From Pseudomonadota bacterium (GTDB lineage: Bacteria; SZUA-182; DTGQ01), in assembly GCA_030625085.1 (NCBI GenBank), contig DAOURK010000040.1:1-32825 (forward strand): 32,825 nt of DNA. Reading direction: 5' to 3'. This document shows positions 15,647 to 22,963 of this stretch, one piece after another. How positions within the stretch are numbered: position 1 is the stretch's first letter; each line of letters opens with the position of its first letter. Under the pieces are notes generated by a model. That model saw only the letters and a program-made list of their open reading frames with translations. It had not been told where the DNA came from and searched no databases. Position numbers and translations under genes: made by a program.

Positions 15647-17602
15647 TTACTTGGATTCTGTCCCTTCAATTTGGTATTGCTTCTCTTGGTCCCTTAATTT
15701 GTTTTTCTTCTCAACAGTAAAAATATTAATATCCTCAGGATTTTTTATAATATGGGGAGTGATAAATATCTGAAGATTAGTTTTCTCTCCATCCTTATGT
15801 GTAGATCTAAAAGCCCAACCAAGAAGGGGAATAGACCCGAGGCAGGGGACGCGTTGTGAGGTTTCAATACTGTCATCTCGAATCATACCGCCCAGGACTG
15901 CGGTTTGACCGTCTTTGAGCATCACTGTAGTTCTGGCCTGGCGAGTAGTGGTTCTTGGTGTCTGGCCGGAAGGAGTTTCCATAAAAGATATTACTTTTTT
16001 TATTTCCTGATAAATCTCCAGTTTGATATAACCATCCGGGTTAATGTGGGGGGTAAGGCGCAAGGTAAGTCCCACATTTTTATAATTAGTGGAATAAGAA
16101 ATATTGCCATTAATTACATCTCTGGTCGATATAGGGACCTCTTCGCCGACAATAATCTCCGCCTCTTCATTGTCTGTGGTTAAAATGTGAGGAGTGGAAA
16201 GAATGTTCACATCCCCGTCCTGCTGATAAGCGGCAATCAAGGCGGCCAGATTGGGAAAAGAAATACCACCCATCTCTATAAATCCCTTGGTGAGTCCGAT
16301 AAACATCCCACTCACCTGAGGGGCTAAGGGGTTTGACATAATAGCGTTTATTTCACCAAAATTTGTCCCCCCAAAGGGAATAATACTTCCCCCCTCTGAA
16401 ATTTCTCGCATGGCCCGCCACTCTACTCCCAAATCCCGGGATTTATTATAACTTACCTCGGCTATCAAGGCCTCCACCAGCACCTGAGGACGCATAATAT
16501 CCAATTTTTGGATTACTCGCTCCAGGACTTTATAATTTTCCGGAGAAGCGGTAATGATCAAAGAATTCGTGGCTTTATCCGCCACCACAGTGGGGGGAAT
16601 TGCCGATTTCGCATCTTTGCCCTTTTTGGCTAACGTCTTGGTCATAATTTGTGCCAACACCTTGGCCATATCTTCTGCTTTTGAATTCTTTAAAAAATAT
16701 ACATGAATATCATCTTTATCTTTAGGAGTAGGCATATCAAGTTCCTGTATAAGCTTCCGCACCTCTTGCAATAGTTCCAGCCCTGCCACAATAATAATAG
16801 AGTCGGTTCTCTCATCAGGGATAATTTTAAGTTTAATCCCGCCCTGCGCCATACTTTTTTTACTTTTACCGTGGCGACTCGTTTTTCCTCCAAAAATCGT
16901 CTGTAACTGTTTGGCCAGCACATCAACCCGGGCATACTGAATGTGAATAATTGAAATCACAGCCTCCCCTTTTTCTACATCAATTTGTTTAATGATCTTC
17001 ATCAACCGATTGATGTTTGAGACCCGTTCTGTCAAAATCAACATATTGGTGGGAAGATAACTTAAAATTTTGCTCTGTCGAGAGATTAAGGGATGTAAAA
17101 TGGCCTTGACCTTATCAGCTTCAGCATATTTAAGGGCAATAATTTGAGTGACCATGCTGTCATCATAATTTTCCCCCAATCCGGAAAAATCCCCGCTAAT
17201 AGTCTCCAGGTTTTTGCTGGCAGCATGACTTTCAGGAATAATCTTGGTAATATTTCCTGAAGTGACAGCGGTATATCCATTTACTTCCAAAATTGATTCA
17301 AAAATCGCATAAGCATCTTTAACCCGTATTTCCATTGGGGAAATCACGGTGACTTTTCCTTTTACCCGATCATCCAGAATAAAATTTTTTCCTGTTAACT
17401 CGCTCATAAACTTAATAACCAGACGAATATCAACATTATCAAAATCCATGGTTATCTTTTCACTGCCGGTTTTTTTTGTAAGAATTTGTTTCTTAAGCTG
17501 CTGGACCAAAGGCGACTTTTTTTGTGCCCATCCGGACCCAACGAAACAAGGTATAATTGCTAAAATCAAAAATAGCCATGCCATAATCTTTTTAATTTTC
17601 AT
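15647..17602 (-). CDS. gspD: Type II secretion system secretin GspD
   Basis: Outer-membrane channel of the T2SS. The 651-residue precursor has a Sec signal peptide (Lys-rich start, hydrophobic core, probable cleavage after GWA at residue 26) and no lipobox. It continues with N0 (about 48-122), three N1-N3 repeats (about 150-375) and the secretin barrel (about 400-620), including VGEEVPISTRD, VGLTLRLTPHI and the secretin hallmark VPCLGSIPLLGWAF (585-598). No long C-terminal pilotin-binding S domain is obvious. GGAG lies nine bases before the ATG. A 283-base gap with repeats separates it from gspC upstream. Confidence 0.94.
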   Translation of the reverse strand: MKIKKIMAWLFLILAIIPCFVGSGWAQKKSPLVQQLKKQILTKKTGSEKITMDFDNVDIRLVIKFMSELTGKNFILDDRVKGKVTVISPMEIRVKDAYAIFESILEVNGYTAVTSGNITKIIPESHAASKNLETISGDFSGLGENYDDSMVTQIIALKYAEADKVKAILHPLISRQSKILSYLPTNMLILTERVSNINRLMKIIKQIDVEKGEAVISIIHIQYARVDVLAKQLQTIFGGKTSRHGKSKKSMAQGGIKLKIIPDERTDSIIIVAGLELLQEVRKLIQELDMPTPKDKDDIHVYFLKNSKAEDMAKVLAQIMTKTLAKKGKDAKSAIPPTVVADKATNSLIITASPENYKVLERVIQKLDIMRPQVLVEALIAEVSYNKSRDLGVEWRAMREISEGGSIIPFGGTNFGEINAIMSNPLAPQVSGMFIGLTKGFIEMGGISFPNLAALIAAYQQDGDVNILSTPHILTTDNEEAEIIVGEEVPISTRDVINGNISYSTNYKNVGLTLRLTPHINPDGYIKLEIYQEIKKVISFMETPSGQTPRTTTRQARTTVMLKDGQTAVLGGMIRDDSIETSQRVPCLGSIPLLGWAFRSTHKDGEKTNLQIFITPHIIKNPEDINIFTVEKKNKLRDQEKQYQIEGTESK

Positions 17603-17648
17603 TGAAAAATACTCCTATCCCCCGGCAATCATTCACTTCCCCCTCCTT

Positions 17649-17719
17649 TTTTGTCATTTCGAGAGCAGCGAGAAATCTTATACGCTTAAGATCTCTCACC
17701 TTCGTTCGAGATGACAAAA
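17649..17719. repeat. GTCATTTCGAG-type inverted repeat within the gsp cluster
   Basis: The arm at 17649-17680 (TTTTGTCATTTCGAGAGCAG onward to AAATCTTA) is an imperfect inverted repeat of 17686-17719 (TTAAGATCTCTCACCTTCGT onward to ATGACAAAA). The loop is five bases, so the transcript could form a long hairpin. The decayed copy at 8538-8619 belongs to the same family. It lies between gspC and gspD and could affect read-through from gspC to the rest of the operon. Confidence 0.8.
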
Positions 17720-17816
17720 GAGGGACCTGAACGGTTCTATCCGCAGCTCATAAATCGGCATAAATATTTATCTAAAAATCCCAACCATCCCCTTTTTGTT
17801 GAGAGGGGAAACCTTA

Positions 17817-17835
17817 AATTACGAATTACGAATTA
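17817..17835. repeat. Short tandem repeat AATTACG
   Basis: AATTACG is repeated about 2.7 times between gspD and gspC, next to a small CCCCT/AGGGG hairpin (17789-17808) and the CGGCCGG motif at 17841. Tandem tracts of this type often accompany intergenic repeats. No function is evident. Confidence 0.5.
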
Positions 17836-17840
17836 GTAAT

Positions 17841-17856
17841 CGGCCGGCAAGCCGCA
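17841..17856. repeat. CGGCCGGYAAGCCGCA motif, copy 1
   Basis: CGGCCGGCAAGCCGCA differs at one of 16 positions from the copy at 18965-18980. It can form a CGGC/GCCG stem with a CGGCAA loop and is followed by an A-tract. The two copies bracket gspC. Confidence 0.6.
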
Positions 17857-17885
17857 AAAAAAATATCGATTACTATACCATCAAA

Positions 17886-18830
17886 TTAGCGAATATCATA
17901 ATTCAAGGTTATAGGTTGATTTTGTCTTTCAAGCAAAACCCGAACATTGGCTTCATTTTTAAATTTCTGATAAGCGGCAAAGGCTTTCTCCGGGCTATTT
18001 ACCAGCTCACCATTAACCTCTTTGATAAGGTCGCCCGGCATGACCCCCAATTTATCAAAAAATCCTCCCTGCTTTACATGGGAAATTTGAAACCCATCCG
18101 GTTGGTCAAGTTTTCCTTTTGTAAAATGAGGAATGATCCGAACCTGGGTTAGCAATTGACTGGCATTGTCAATAGCCCGGGTGACTTCCTCCCTGTCCAG
18201 TTCCCAACGATACCGGGAGACACGATCCCCCAATTCTCCAAGGTCAAAACGAGCGGAACCGCTTCCTTTTGATTGTATCTGCTTAGATTGCTTTGAGGGT
18301 GAACGTGAGGCTAACTTTTCATCTTGACTTGGAAGAAAAAGTCCTGCTTCAAAAGCCAGCAACATTTCTTCTTTCCCGCCGTGATCTAAAATAACCTTAT
18401 TGCGATAAATTTTTTTAACAAACGCATCTTCAGTAACTGCATCTCCCTCTTGATAAATATCCTGTTTTTTGGTTTTCAGGTTTAAGATGATTGCTTTGGA
18501 AGAGATAATGTTTCCCACTACAGTCCCCAACAATTTTAATTTTAATTCAGTCAAAGGCTTTACCGGCGAGGGGGACGGCTCCAGAGGCTTCTGCCCTTGT
18601 TCTTTTTTATCTAAGTCGGCTGTCTGAAAAAGGTCCCGTTCATTTATGACTCTATAGCTGGAATAACTACTTCTTGAGTCAGTTGATATAGGTTGGGAAT
18701 CTAAGGTAACTTCAAGGTCTGCCAATGTTTCCAGTTTTGTACCGACCTTGGTTACCAAAAGTTCAGCAGCTAAAAAAGAATTGACAGTCATTAACAAGAA
18801 GGCAAAAATCCAAAATAATCTTTTACCCAT
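17886..18830 (-). CDS. gspC: Type II secretion system inner-membrane protein GspC
   Basis: Bitopic inner-membrane protein linking the secretin to the inner-membrane platform. In 314 residues it has a short cytoplasmic start, one transmembrane helix (about 4-22) and a linker. The homology-region (HR) domain spans about 60-165 (RVINERDLFQ, LKLLGTVVGN, YQEGDAVTEDAFVKKIYRNK). After a variable linker comes a C-terminal PDZ domain, about 230-312 (FFDKLGVMPGDLIKEVNGEL). It heads the gsp genes on the minus strand, but 283 bases of repeats separate it from gspD. No strong ribosome site is visible before the ATG at 18830. The HR plus PDZ form is the classical one. Confidence 0.9.
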   Translation of the reverse strand: MGKRLFWIFAFLLMTVNSFLAAELLVTKVGTKLETLADLEVTLDSQPISTDSRSSYSSYRVINERDLFQTADLDKKEQGQKPLEPSPSPVKPLTELKLKLLGTVVGNIISSKAIILNLKTKKQDIYQEGDAVTEDAFVKKIYRNKVILDHGGKEEMLLAFEAGLFLPSQDEKLASRSPSKQSKQIQSKGSGSARFDLGELGDRVSRYRWELDREEVTRAIDNASQLLTQVRIIPHFTKGKLDQPDGFQISHVKQGGFFDKLGVMPGDLIKEVNGELVNSPEKAFAAYQKFKNEANVRVLLERQNQPITLNYDIR

Positions 18831-18928
18831 AAGCTAAAGACATTTCTCACTAAAAAGTCTCCTCCCTTAAAACTTCTGAGAGGAGTTCACATTAAATTGC
18901 ATTATGTTAGGTCCCTGCTGGAGTTTAT

Positions 18929-18945
18929 CCCGCATCCAATGCGGG
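18929..18945. repeat. CCCGCAT-CCA-ATGCGGG hairpin
   Basis: A perfect 7-base stem with a 3-base loop. TTATCC (18925-18930) and GGATAA (18950-18955) can extend the structure across a bulge. It resembles the dispersed GC-rich palindromes that sit in intergenic DNA of many bacteria; no T-run follows it on either strand. Confidence 0.55.
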
Positions 18946-18964
18946 GCAAGGATAACAACGAAAG

Positions 18965-18980
18965 CGGCCGGTAAGCCGCA
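18965..18980. repeat. CGGCCGGYAAGCCGCA motif, copy 2
   Basis: CGGCCGGTAAGCCGCA matches the copy at 17841-17856 at 15 of 16 positions. With the preceding G it forms a GCGGC/GCCGC stem. It is followed by ATAAATAAAAT, AT-rich but not a clean T-run on the plus strand. Confidence 0.6.
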
Positions 18981-19094
18981 TAAATAAAATGAAAGTTCCT
19001 ATATAATAATTATCGGCCATTAATGGGATATTGATCCTTTAATATACAGTTATTGAAAAAATCTGTCAACCTGCTTCTTTAAGGTTTCTTATCC

Positions 19095-19121
19095 TTGACA
19101 ATTGACAAGAATTTTTATAAA
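19095..19121 (+). promoter_or_regulatory. Candidate promoter for pheA-hisC
   Basis: TTGACA at 19095-19100 is followed by TATAAA at 19116-19121 with a 15-base spacer, shorter than ideal. A second TTGACA at 19102-19107 overlaps the spacer but lacks a good -10 at normal distance. It is about 85 bases before the pheA start. Confidence 0.4.
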
Positions 19122-19206
19122 GTCATTTCAATAAATTATTATTTTATCCCTCCCTTTTAAAGAGGTATGGAGCGAAAAAGCAGATAAAATAGTTTGAGGA
19201 AATACT

Positions 19207-20283
19207 TTGAAATTAACAAAATTACGAGAACAAATCGACAAAATTGATGAACAAATTTTAGATTTACTGAATGCACGGACTGAAGTTGTTAAAGAAGTCG
19301 GAAAATCCAAAGCCAAAAACAGCCTAAACTATTATGACCCGACGCGGGAAGAAAAAATTCTCACCAGATTGCAGCAAATCAATAAAGGGCCTTTCCCCAA
19401 CGCCTCTATTATAGCAGTGTTCCGGGAAATTATTTCCGCATCTTTGTCCTTGGAAAAACCCATGAAAATTGCTTACCTGGGACCTGATGCGACTTTTACT
19501 CATATTGCAGCTTTAAAAAAATTCGGCTTTGCCGCTTCATTGACTCCTATGATCGGCCTTAAACAAGTATTCTCTGCGGTTGAACGAGATAGGGCTGATT
19601 ATGGTGTTGTGCCCTTGGAAAATTCTATTGAAGGGGTAGCCAGCCATACGTTGGATCTATTTATTGATTCGGAACTTAAAATTTTCACAGAGATTATTTT
19701 CAATATCAAACATGATCTTATTGGCCTTCACTCTGACCCTGCCAAAATTAAAAAAATCTATGCCCACCCCCATTCTATTTTTCAATGTAGTGAGTGGCTG
19801 CGAAAACATTGGTCAGACAAGTCTATTCTCGAAGTTTCCAGTACTTCTCAGGGTGTAAAGTTAGTTCATCAAGACCCGACTGCCGCCCTGATCGCAGAGG
19901 AAACTATTGGGGGTTTATATCAACTGCATACAGTGTACAAAAGGATTGAAGATAACACTCGCAATTTCGCCAGGTTTCTGGTACTAAAAAAGAATTGGAG
20001 TCCTCCTACCAATAATGATCAGACCTCCATTCTCTTTTCCATGAAAAATAAAGTAGGGGCTCTCTCTTTGCTTTTGCAGCCCTTTGTAAATCAAAAAATA
20101 AACCTTCAGAGAATTGAATCTCGCCCTATTCCCAACCGACCATGGGAATCAGTATTTTTGGTAGACTTTGACGGTCATGTACACGAAGATCGAGTGACCC
20201 AGGCTTTAGAGGAGCTAAAAACTCATTGTGATTTTTTCAAAATTCTGGGTTCATATCCGAAAAGCAAACTCTCTATTGGGTAA
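19207..20283 (+). CDS. pheA: Bifunctional chorismate mutase / prephenate dehydratase
   Basis: Converts chorismate to prephenate and then phenylpyruvate for phenylalanine synthesis. The 358 residues comprise an AroQ chorismate mutase domain (1-85; LREQIDKIDEQILDLLNAR), a prephenate dehydratase domain (about 87-262; AYLGPDATFTH, VVPLENSIEGV) and a C-terminal ACT domain (about 272-350). The ACT domain has GALS and ESRP (304-307), the pair linked to phenylalanine feedback. The dehydratase TRF motif reads ARF here (NFARF, 253-257), with Ala255 where the essential Thr normally stands. The start is TTG at 19207 with GAGGAAA about seven bases upstream. hisC follows 11 bases after the stop. Confidence 0.93.
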   Translation: MKLTKLREQIDKIDEQILDLLNARTEVVKEVGKSKAKNSLNYYDPTREEKILTRLQQINKGPFPNASIIAVFREIISASLSLEKPMKIAYLGPDATFTHIAALKKFGFAASLTPMIGLKQVFSAVERDRADYGVVPLENSIEGVASHTLDLFIDSELKIFTEIIFNIKHDLIGLHSDPAKIKKIYAHPHSIFQCSEWLRKHWSDKSILEVSSTSQGVKLVHQDPTAALIAEETIGGLYQLHTVYKRIEDNTRNFARFLVLKKNWSPPTNNDQTSILFSMKNKVGALSLLLQPFVNQKINLQRIESRPIPNRPWESVFLVDFDGHVHEDRVTQALEELKTHCDFFKILGSYPKSKLSIG

Positions 20284-20294
20284 GGATACATAAA

Positions 20295-21386
20295 ATGAAA
20301 AATTTAGTTCAAAACAATATTCTTCACCTTAAGCCTTATATTCCGGGGAAACCTATTACTGAAGTCCAAAGGGAACTGGCTTTGGAGGAAGTAACTAAGT
20401 TAGCTTCCAATGAAAATCCTTGCGGCCCTTCACCAAAAGCAATACAGGCCATTCAAGAAGCCCTGCCGGAGATTCATCGATATCCTGATGGAAGCGGTTT
20501 TTATCTAAAAAAATCCCTAGAGCAAAAATTGAAAATCAATGCTGATCAAATTATCCTGGGAAACGGCACGAATGAAATTTTAGAAATTGCTGTTCGGACC
20601 TTTCTCTCCCCTGGAGATGAAACCATTAGCGGCATGCCAGCCTTTATTATCTATTATATATTAACCCAGGCTGCCAATGGAAAAAACGTGCAGATACCTT
20701 TAAAAAACTACACCCACGATCTAGATGCCATGGCTGCCGCAATTACCCCCCAAACAAAACTTATTTTTATTGCCAATCCCAATAATCCTACAGGCACTAT
20801 GGTAGGTAAGGAACAAATGGTCAAATTTCTTCAAAAGGTATCGAAAAATATTGTTGTAATTATTGATGAAGCTTACTATGAGTATGTGGAAGATGACAAT
20901 TTCCCTGATACCCTCTCTTACTTGAAGGATAATCCCTCACAGCCAATTTTGATTATGCGTACCTTTTCAAAAATGTATGGCTTGGCCGGTTTGCGCATAG
21001 GATATGGAATTGGCCCTGCTGATTTGATTTCCTTAATGAACCGGGTCCGGCAGCCCTTTAATGTTAACACCTTAGCACTAACAGCCGCCCAAGCGGCCTT
21101 GGAAGATGAAGAACATCTGAGTCGAAGCCGGCGGATTAACGCTTCCGGTTATCAATATCTTTGCCGGGAATTCAAGCGAATGAAATTGTCGAATATTCCT
21201 TCCTATGCTAATTTCATTTTGGTGGATGTAGGCCGGGACGCAAAAATATTCAGCGATCAATTATTACGGGAAGGGGTCATTGTTCGTCCCATGAGTGGAT
21301 ATGGTCTTACCACTTCAGTGCGGATCACCATCGGTTTGAAAGAGGAAAACCTAAAATTGATTCAAGCCATGGAAAAGGTTCTCTAA
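20295..21386 (+). CDS. hisC: Histidinol-phosphate aminotransferase family (possible aromatic aminotransferase)
   Basis: A PLP-dependent class I/II aminotransferase of 363 residues, normal for HisC. Signatures include ASNENPCGPSPKA (37-49), LGNGTNEIL, ANPNNPTGT (160-168), IDEAYYEY (190-197), the PLP lysine in TFSKMYGLAGLRIGYG (Lys226) and SVRITIG (Arg343). HisC transfers an amino group in histidine synthesis, but many HisC proteins also act on phenylpyruvate. The 11-base gap to pheA suggests this one may complete phenylalanine synthesis. The sequence alone does not decide between the two. Confidence 0.88.
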   Translation: MKNLVQNNILHLKPYIPGKPITEVQRELALEEVTKLASNENPCGPSPKAIQAIQEALPEIHRYPDGSGFYLKKSLEQKLKINADQIILGNGTNEILEIAVRTFLSPGDETISGMPAFIIYYILTQAANGKNVQIPLKNYTHDLDAMAAAITPQTKLIFIANPNNPTGTMVGKEQMVKFLQKVSKNIVVIIDEAYYEYVEDDNFPDTLSYLKDNPSQPILIMRTFSKMYGLAGLRIGYGIGPADLISLMNRVRQPFNVNTLALTAAQAALEDEEHLSRSRRINASGYQYLCREFKRMKLSNIPSYANFILVDVGRDAKIFSDQLLREGVIVRPMSGYGLTTSVRITIGLKEENLKLIQAMEKVL

Positions 21387-21482
21387 AATTTCCCATTATT
21401 TTACTACCTTTCATCGTCTAATAAAAATTAGATATCATATAGATTTTTAGATGCTCAAGGATAAAATAAGGAAAAAGAATAA

Positions 21483-22961
21483 GTGCTCAATCAAAACAAA
21501 TTGGAACATATTTTCCCCCAATTTTCCCAACAAAAAATCTTGGTGATAGGGGACCTTATCTTAGATGAATATTTATGGGGAGAGGTAGGACGTATCTCTC
21601 CTGAAGCCCCGGTGCAAGTGGTTGATGTTCGGAAAGAATTTGTAACCTTAGGTGGGGCCGGCAATGTTGCTGCCAATCTTATAAGCCTTGGTGGACAAGT
21701 TCAGGTGTGTAGCGTCATAGGTCAAGATTCAAATGGGGATGCTGTCTTGGATGAATTGAGTCGTCTGGGGCTTTCGACCGAAGGCATTTTTAAGGCCCCA
21801 AATCGCCCCACTACCAAAAAAAGCCGGGTTTTAGCAGCCAATCAACAAGTGCTTCGTATTGACCGAGAAACCCGTTACCCTATTGAGACAACATGGGGAA
21901 AAAAAATAATAAATTACCTGACCCAATCAAAGGCGGAATATGCGGGCATTATTCTTTCCGACTATCAAAAGGGAATATTCACAGAAAAATTGCTAAAAAA
22001 AATAATTGAGCTGGCGAAAAACCATGAGAAACCTATATTTATAGATCCTAAAGGAGCATCCTTTCAAAAATATCGGGGAGCAAATTATATCACGCCAAAC
22101 CGAAAAGAGGTAGCTCAGGCAACCGGAATAGCCTTACATACTGAAAAAGAAATCCAAAAGGCGGGAGAGAAGCTGTTACAGGAATTGGCCCTGGACGGTG
22201 TTATCGTTACTCGAGGCAAAGAGGGGATCTCTCTTTTCCAACGGGATTACCCCCCGATAAATCTTACTACCCGGGCAAAAGAAGTCTATGACGTATCAGG
22301 AGCCGGAGATACGGTAATAGCGTCCTTGACGCTTGGATATCTGGCAGGTTTACCCTTGGACGAGGCTGCCGAATTGGCTAATCTGGCCGCAGGCATTGTG
22401 GTAGGGAAGGTTGGAACAGCGACGGTAACTATGGACGAAATTTTAGCTTATGGATATAATCGTTCTCCATTAAAACAAAAAATGAAAACCTTACCGGAAT
22501 TGCAAAATTGTATATCACGTCATCGATTACAGGGGCAACGGACTGTTTTTACCAATGGATGTTTTGATCTTTTACATGTGGGGCATATCAAATTACTGCA
22601 GGAAGCTAAAAATTTGGGGGATATTTTAATTGTGGCCATTAATGACGATGCCTCAGTAAAACGTCTCAAAGGACCAAGCCGCCCCTGCATGACCCAGGAT
22701 GAGAGGGCCCAAGTTCTTTCAGCCTTGAATTGTGTTGATTATGTAATTATTTTTCCAGAAGATACGCCAGAAGAATTAATCAAAAGCTTACAGCCTGAAG
22801 TATTGGTGAAAGGCGCTGATTATCGAAAAAATCAGGTTGTGGGCCGCGAGATAGTTGAAGGATATGGGGGCACTGTTAAATTGGTGAACCTTGAAAAAAA
22901 TATTTCCACCAGTAATTTAATCGCCAAGATTGTTAACACCCATCGGGTTGAGGGAAATTAG
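21483..22961 (+). CDS. hldE: Bifunctional heptose-7-phosphate kinase / heptose-1-phosphate adenylyltransferase
   Basis: Makes ADP-D-glycero-beta-D-manno-heptose for the LPS inner core. The 492-residue fusion has a PfkB/ribokinase-type kinase domain (1-325) with VIGDLILDEYLWGEVGRISP, GGAGNVAANL and the anion-hole motif DVSGAGDT (270-277). The nucleotidyltransferase domain (350-492) has TNGCFDLLHVGH (357-368) and GRE-IVEGYGG followed by STSNLIAKI. The start is GTG at 21483 with AAGGAA nearby. Upstream GmhA and downstream GmhB/HldD are not in the window. The msbA start lies two bases after its stop, so heptose supply and lipid A export are co-transcribed. Confidence 0.95.
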   Translation: MLNQNKLEHIFPQFSQQKILVIGDLILDEYLWGEVGRISPEAPVQVVDVRKEFVTLGGAGNVAANLISLGGQVQVCSVIGQDSNGDAVLDELSRLGLSTEGIFKAPNRPTTKKSRVLAANQQVLRIDRETRYPIETTWGKKIINYLTQSKAEYAGIILSDYQKGIFTEKLLKKIIELAKNHEKPIFIDPKGASFQKYRGANYITPNRKEVAQATGIALHTEKEIQKAGEKLLQELALDGVIVTRGKEGISLFQRDYPPINLTTRAKEVYDVSGAGDTVIASLTLGYLAGLPLDEAAELANLAAGIVVGKVGTATVTMDEILAYGYNRSPLKQKMKTLPELQNCISRHRLQGQRTVFTNGCFDLLHVGHIKLLQEAKNLGDILIVAINDDASVKRLKGPSRPCMTQDERAQVLSALNCVDYVIIFPEDTPEELIKSLQPEVLVKGADYRKNQVVGREIVEGYGGTVKLVNLEKNISTSNLIAKIVNTHRVEGN

Positions 22962-22963
22962 TC

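Larger units (their letters stand above)
18831..19206. other. Divergent intergenic region between gspC and pheA
   Basis: No coding sequence is seen. It holds, left to right, a weak stem CTCCTC/GAGGAG (18859-18864 and 18880-18885) followed on the minus strand by five T; a hairpin CCCGCAT-CCA-ATGCGGG (18929-18945), extended by TTATCC and GGATAA; the second CGGCCGG motif (18965-18980); and two overlapping TTGACA hexamers (19095-19107) facing pheA. It should contain promoters for both directions. Confidence 0.6.

Noticed and set aside
17349-18152. Plus-strand open frames over gspD, its leader and gspC
   Set aside because: They lie antisense to clear gsp genes and repeats and resemble no protein.
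18852-18885. Terminator-like CTCCTC/GAGGAG stem with T5 in the gspC leader (minus strand)
   Set aside because: Six-base stem with a long loop and no upstream minus-strand gene; noted in the intergenic entry only.
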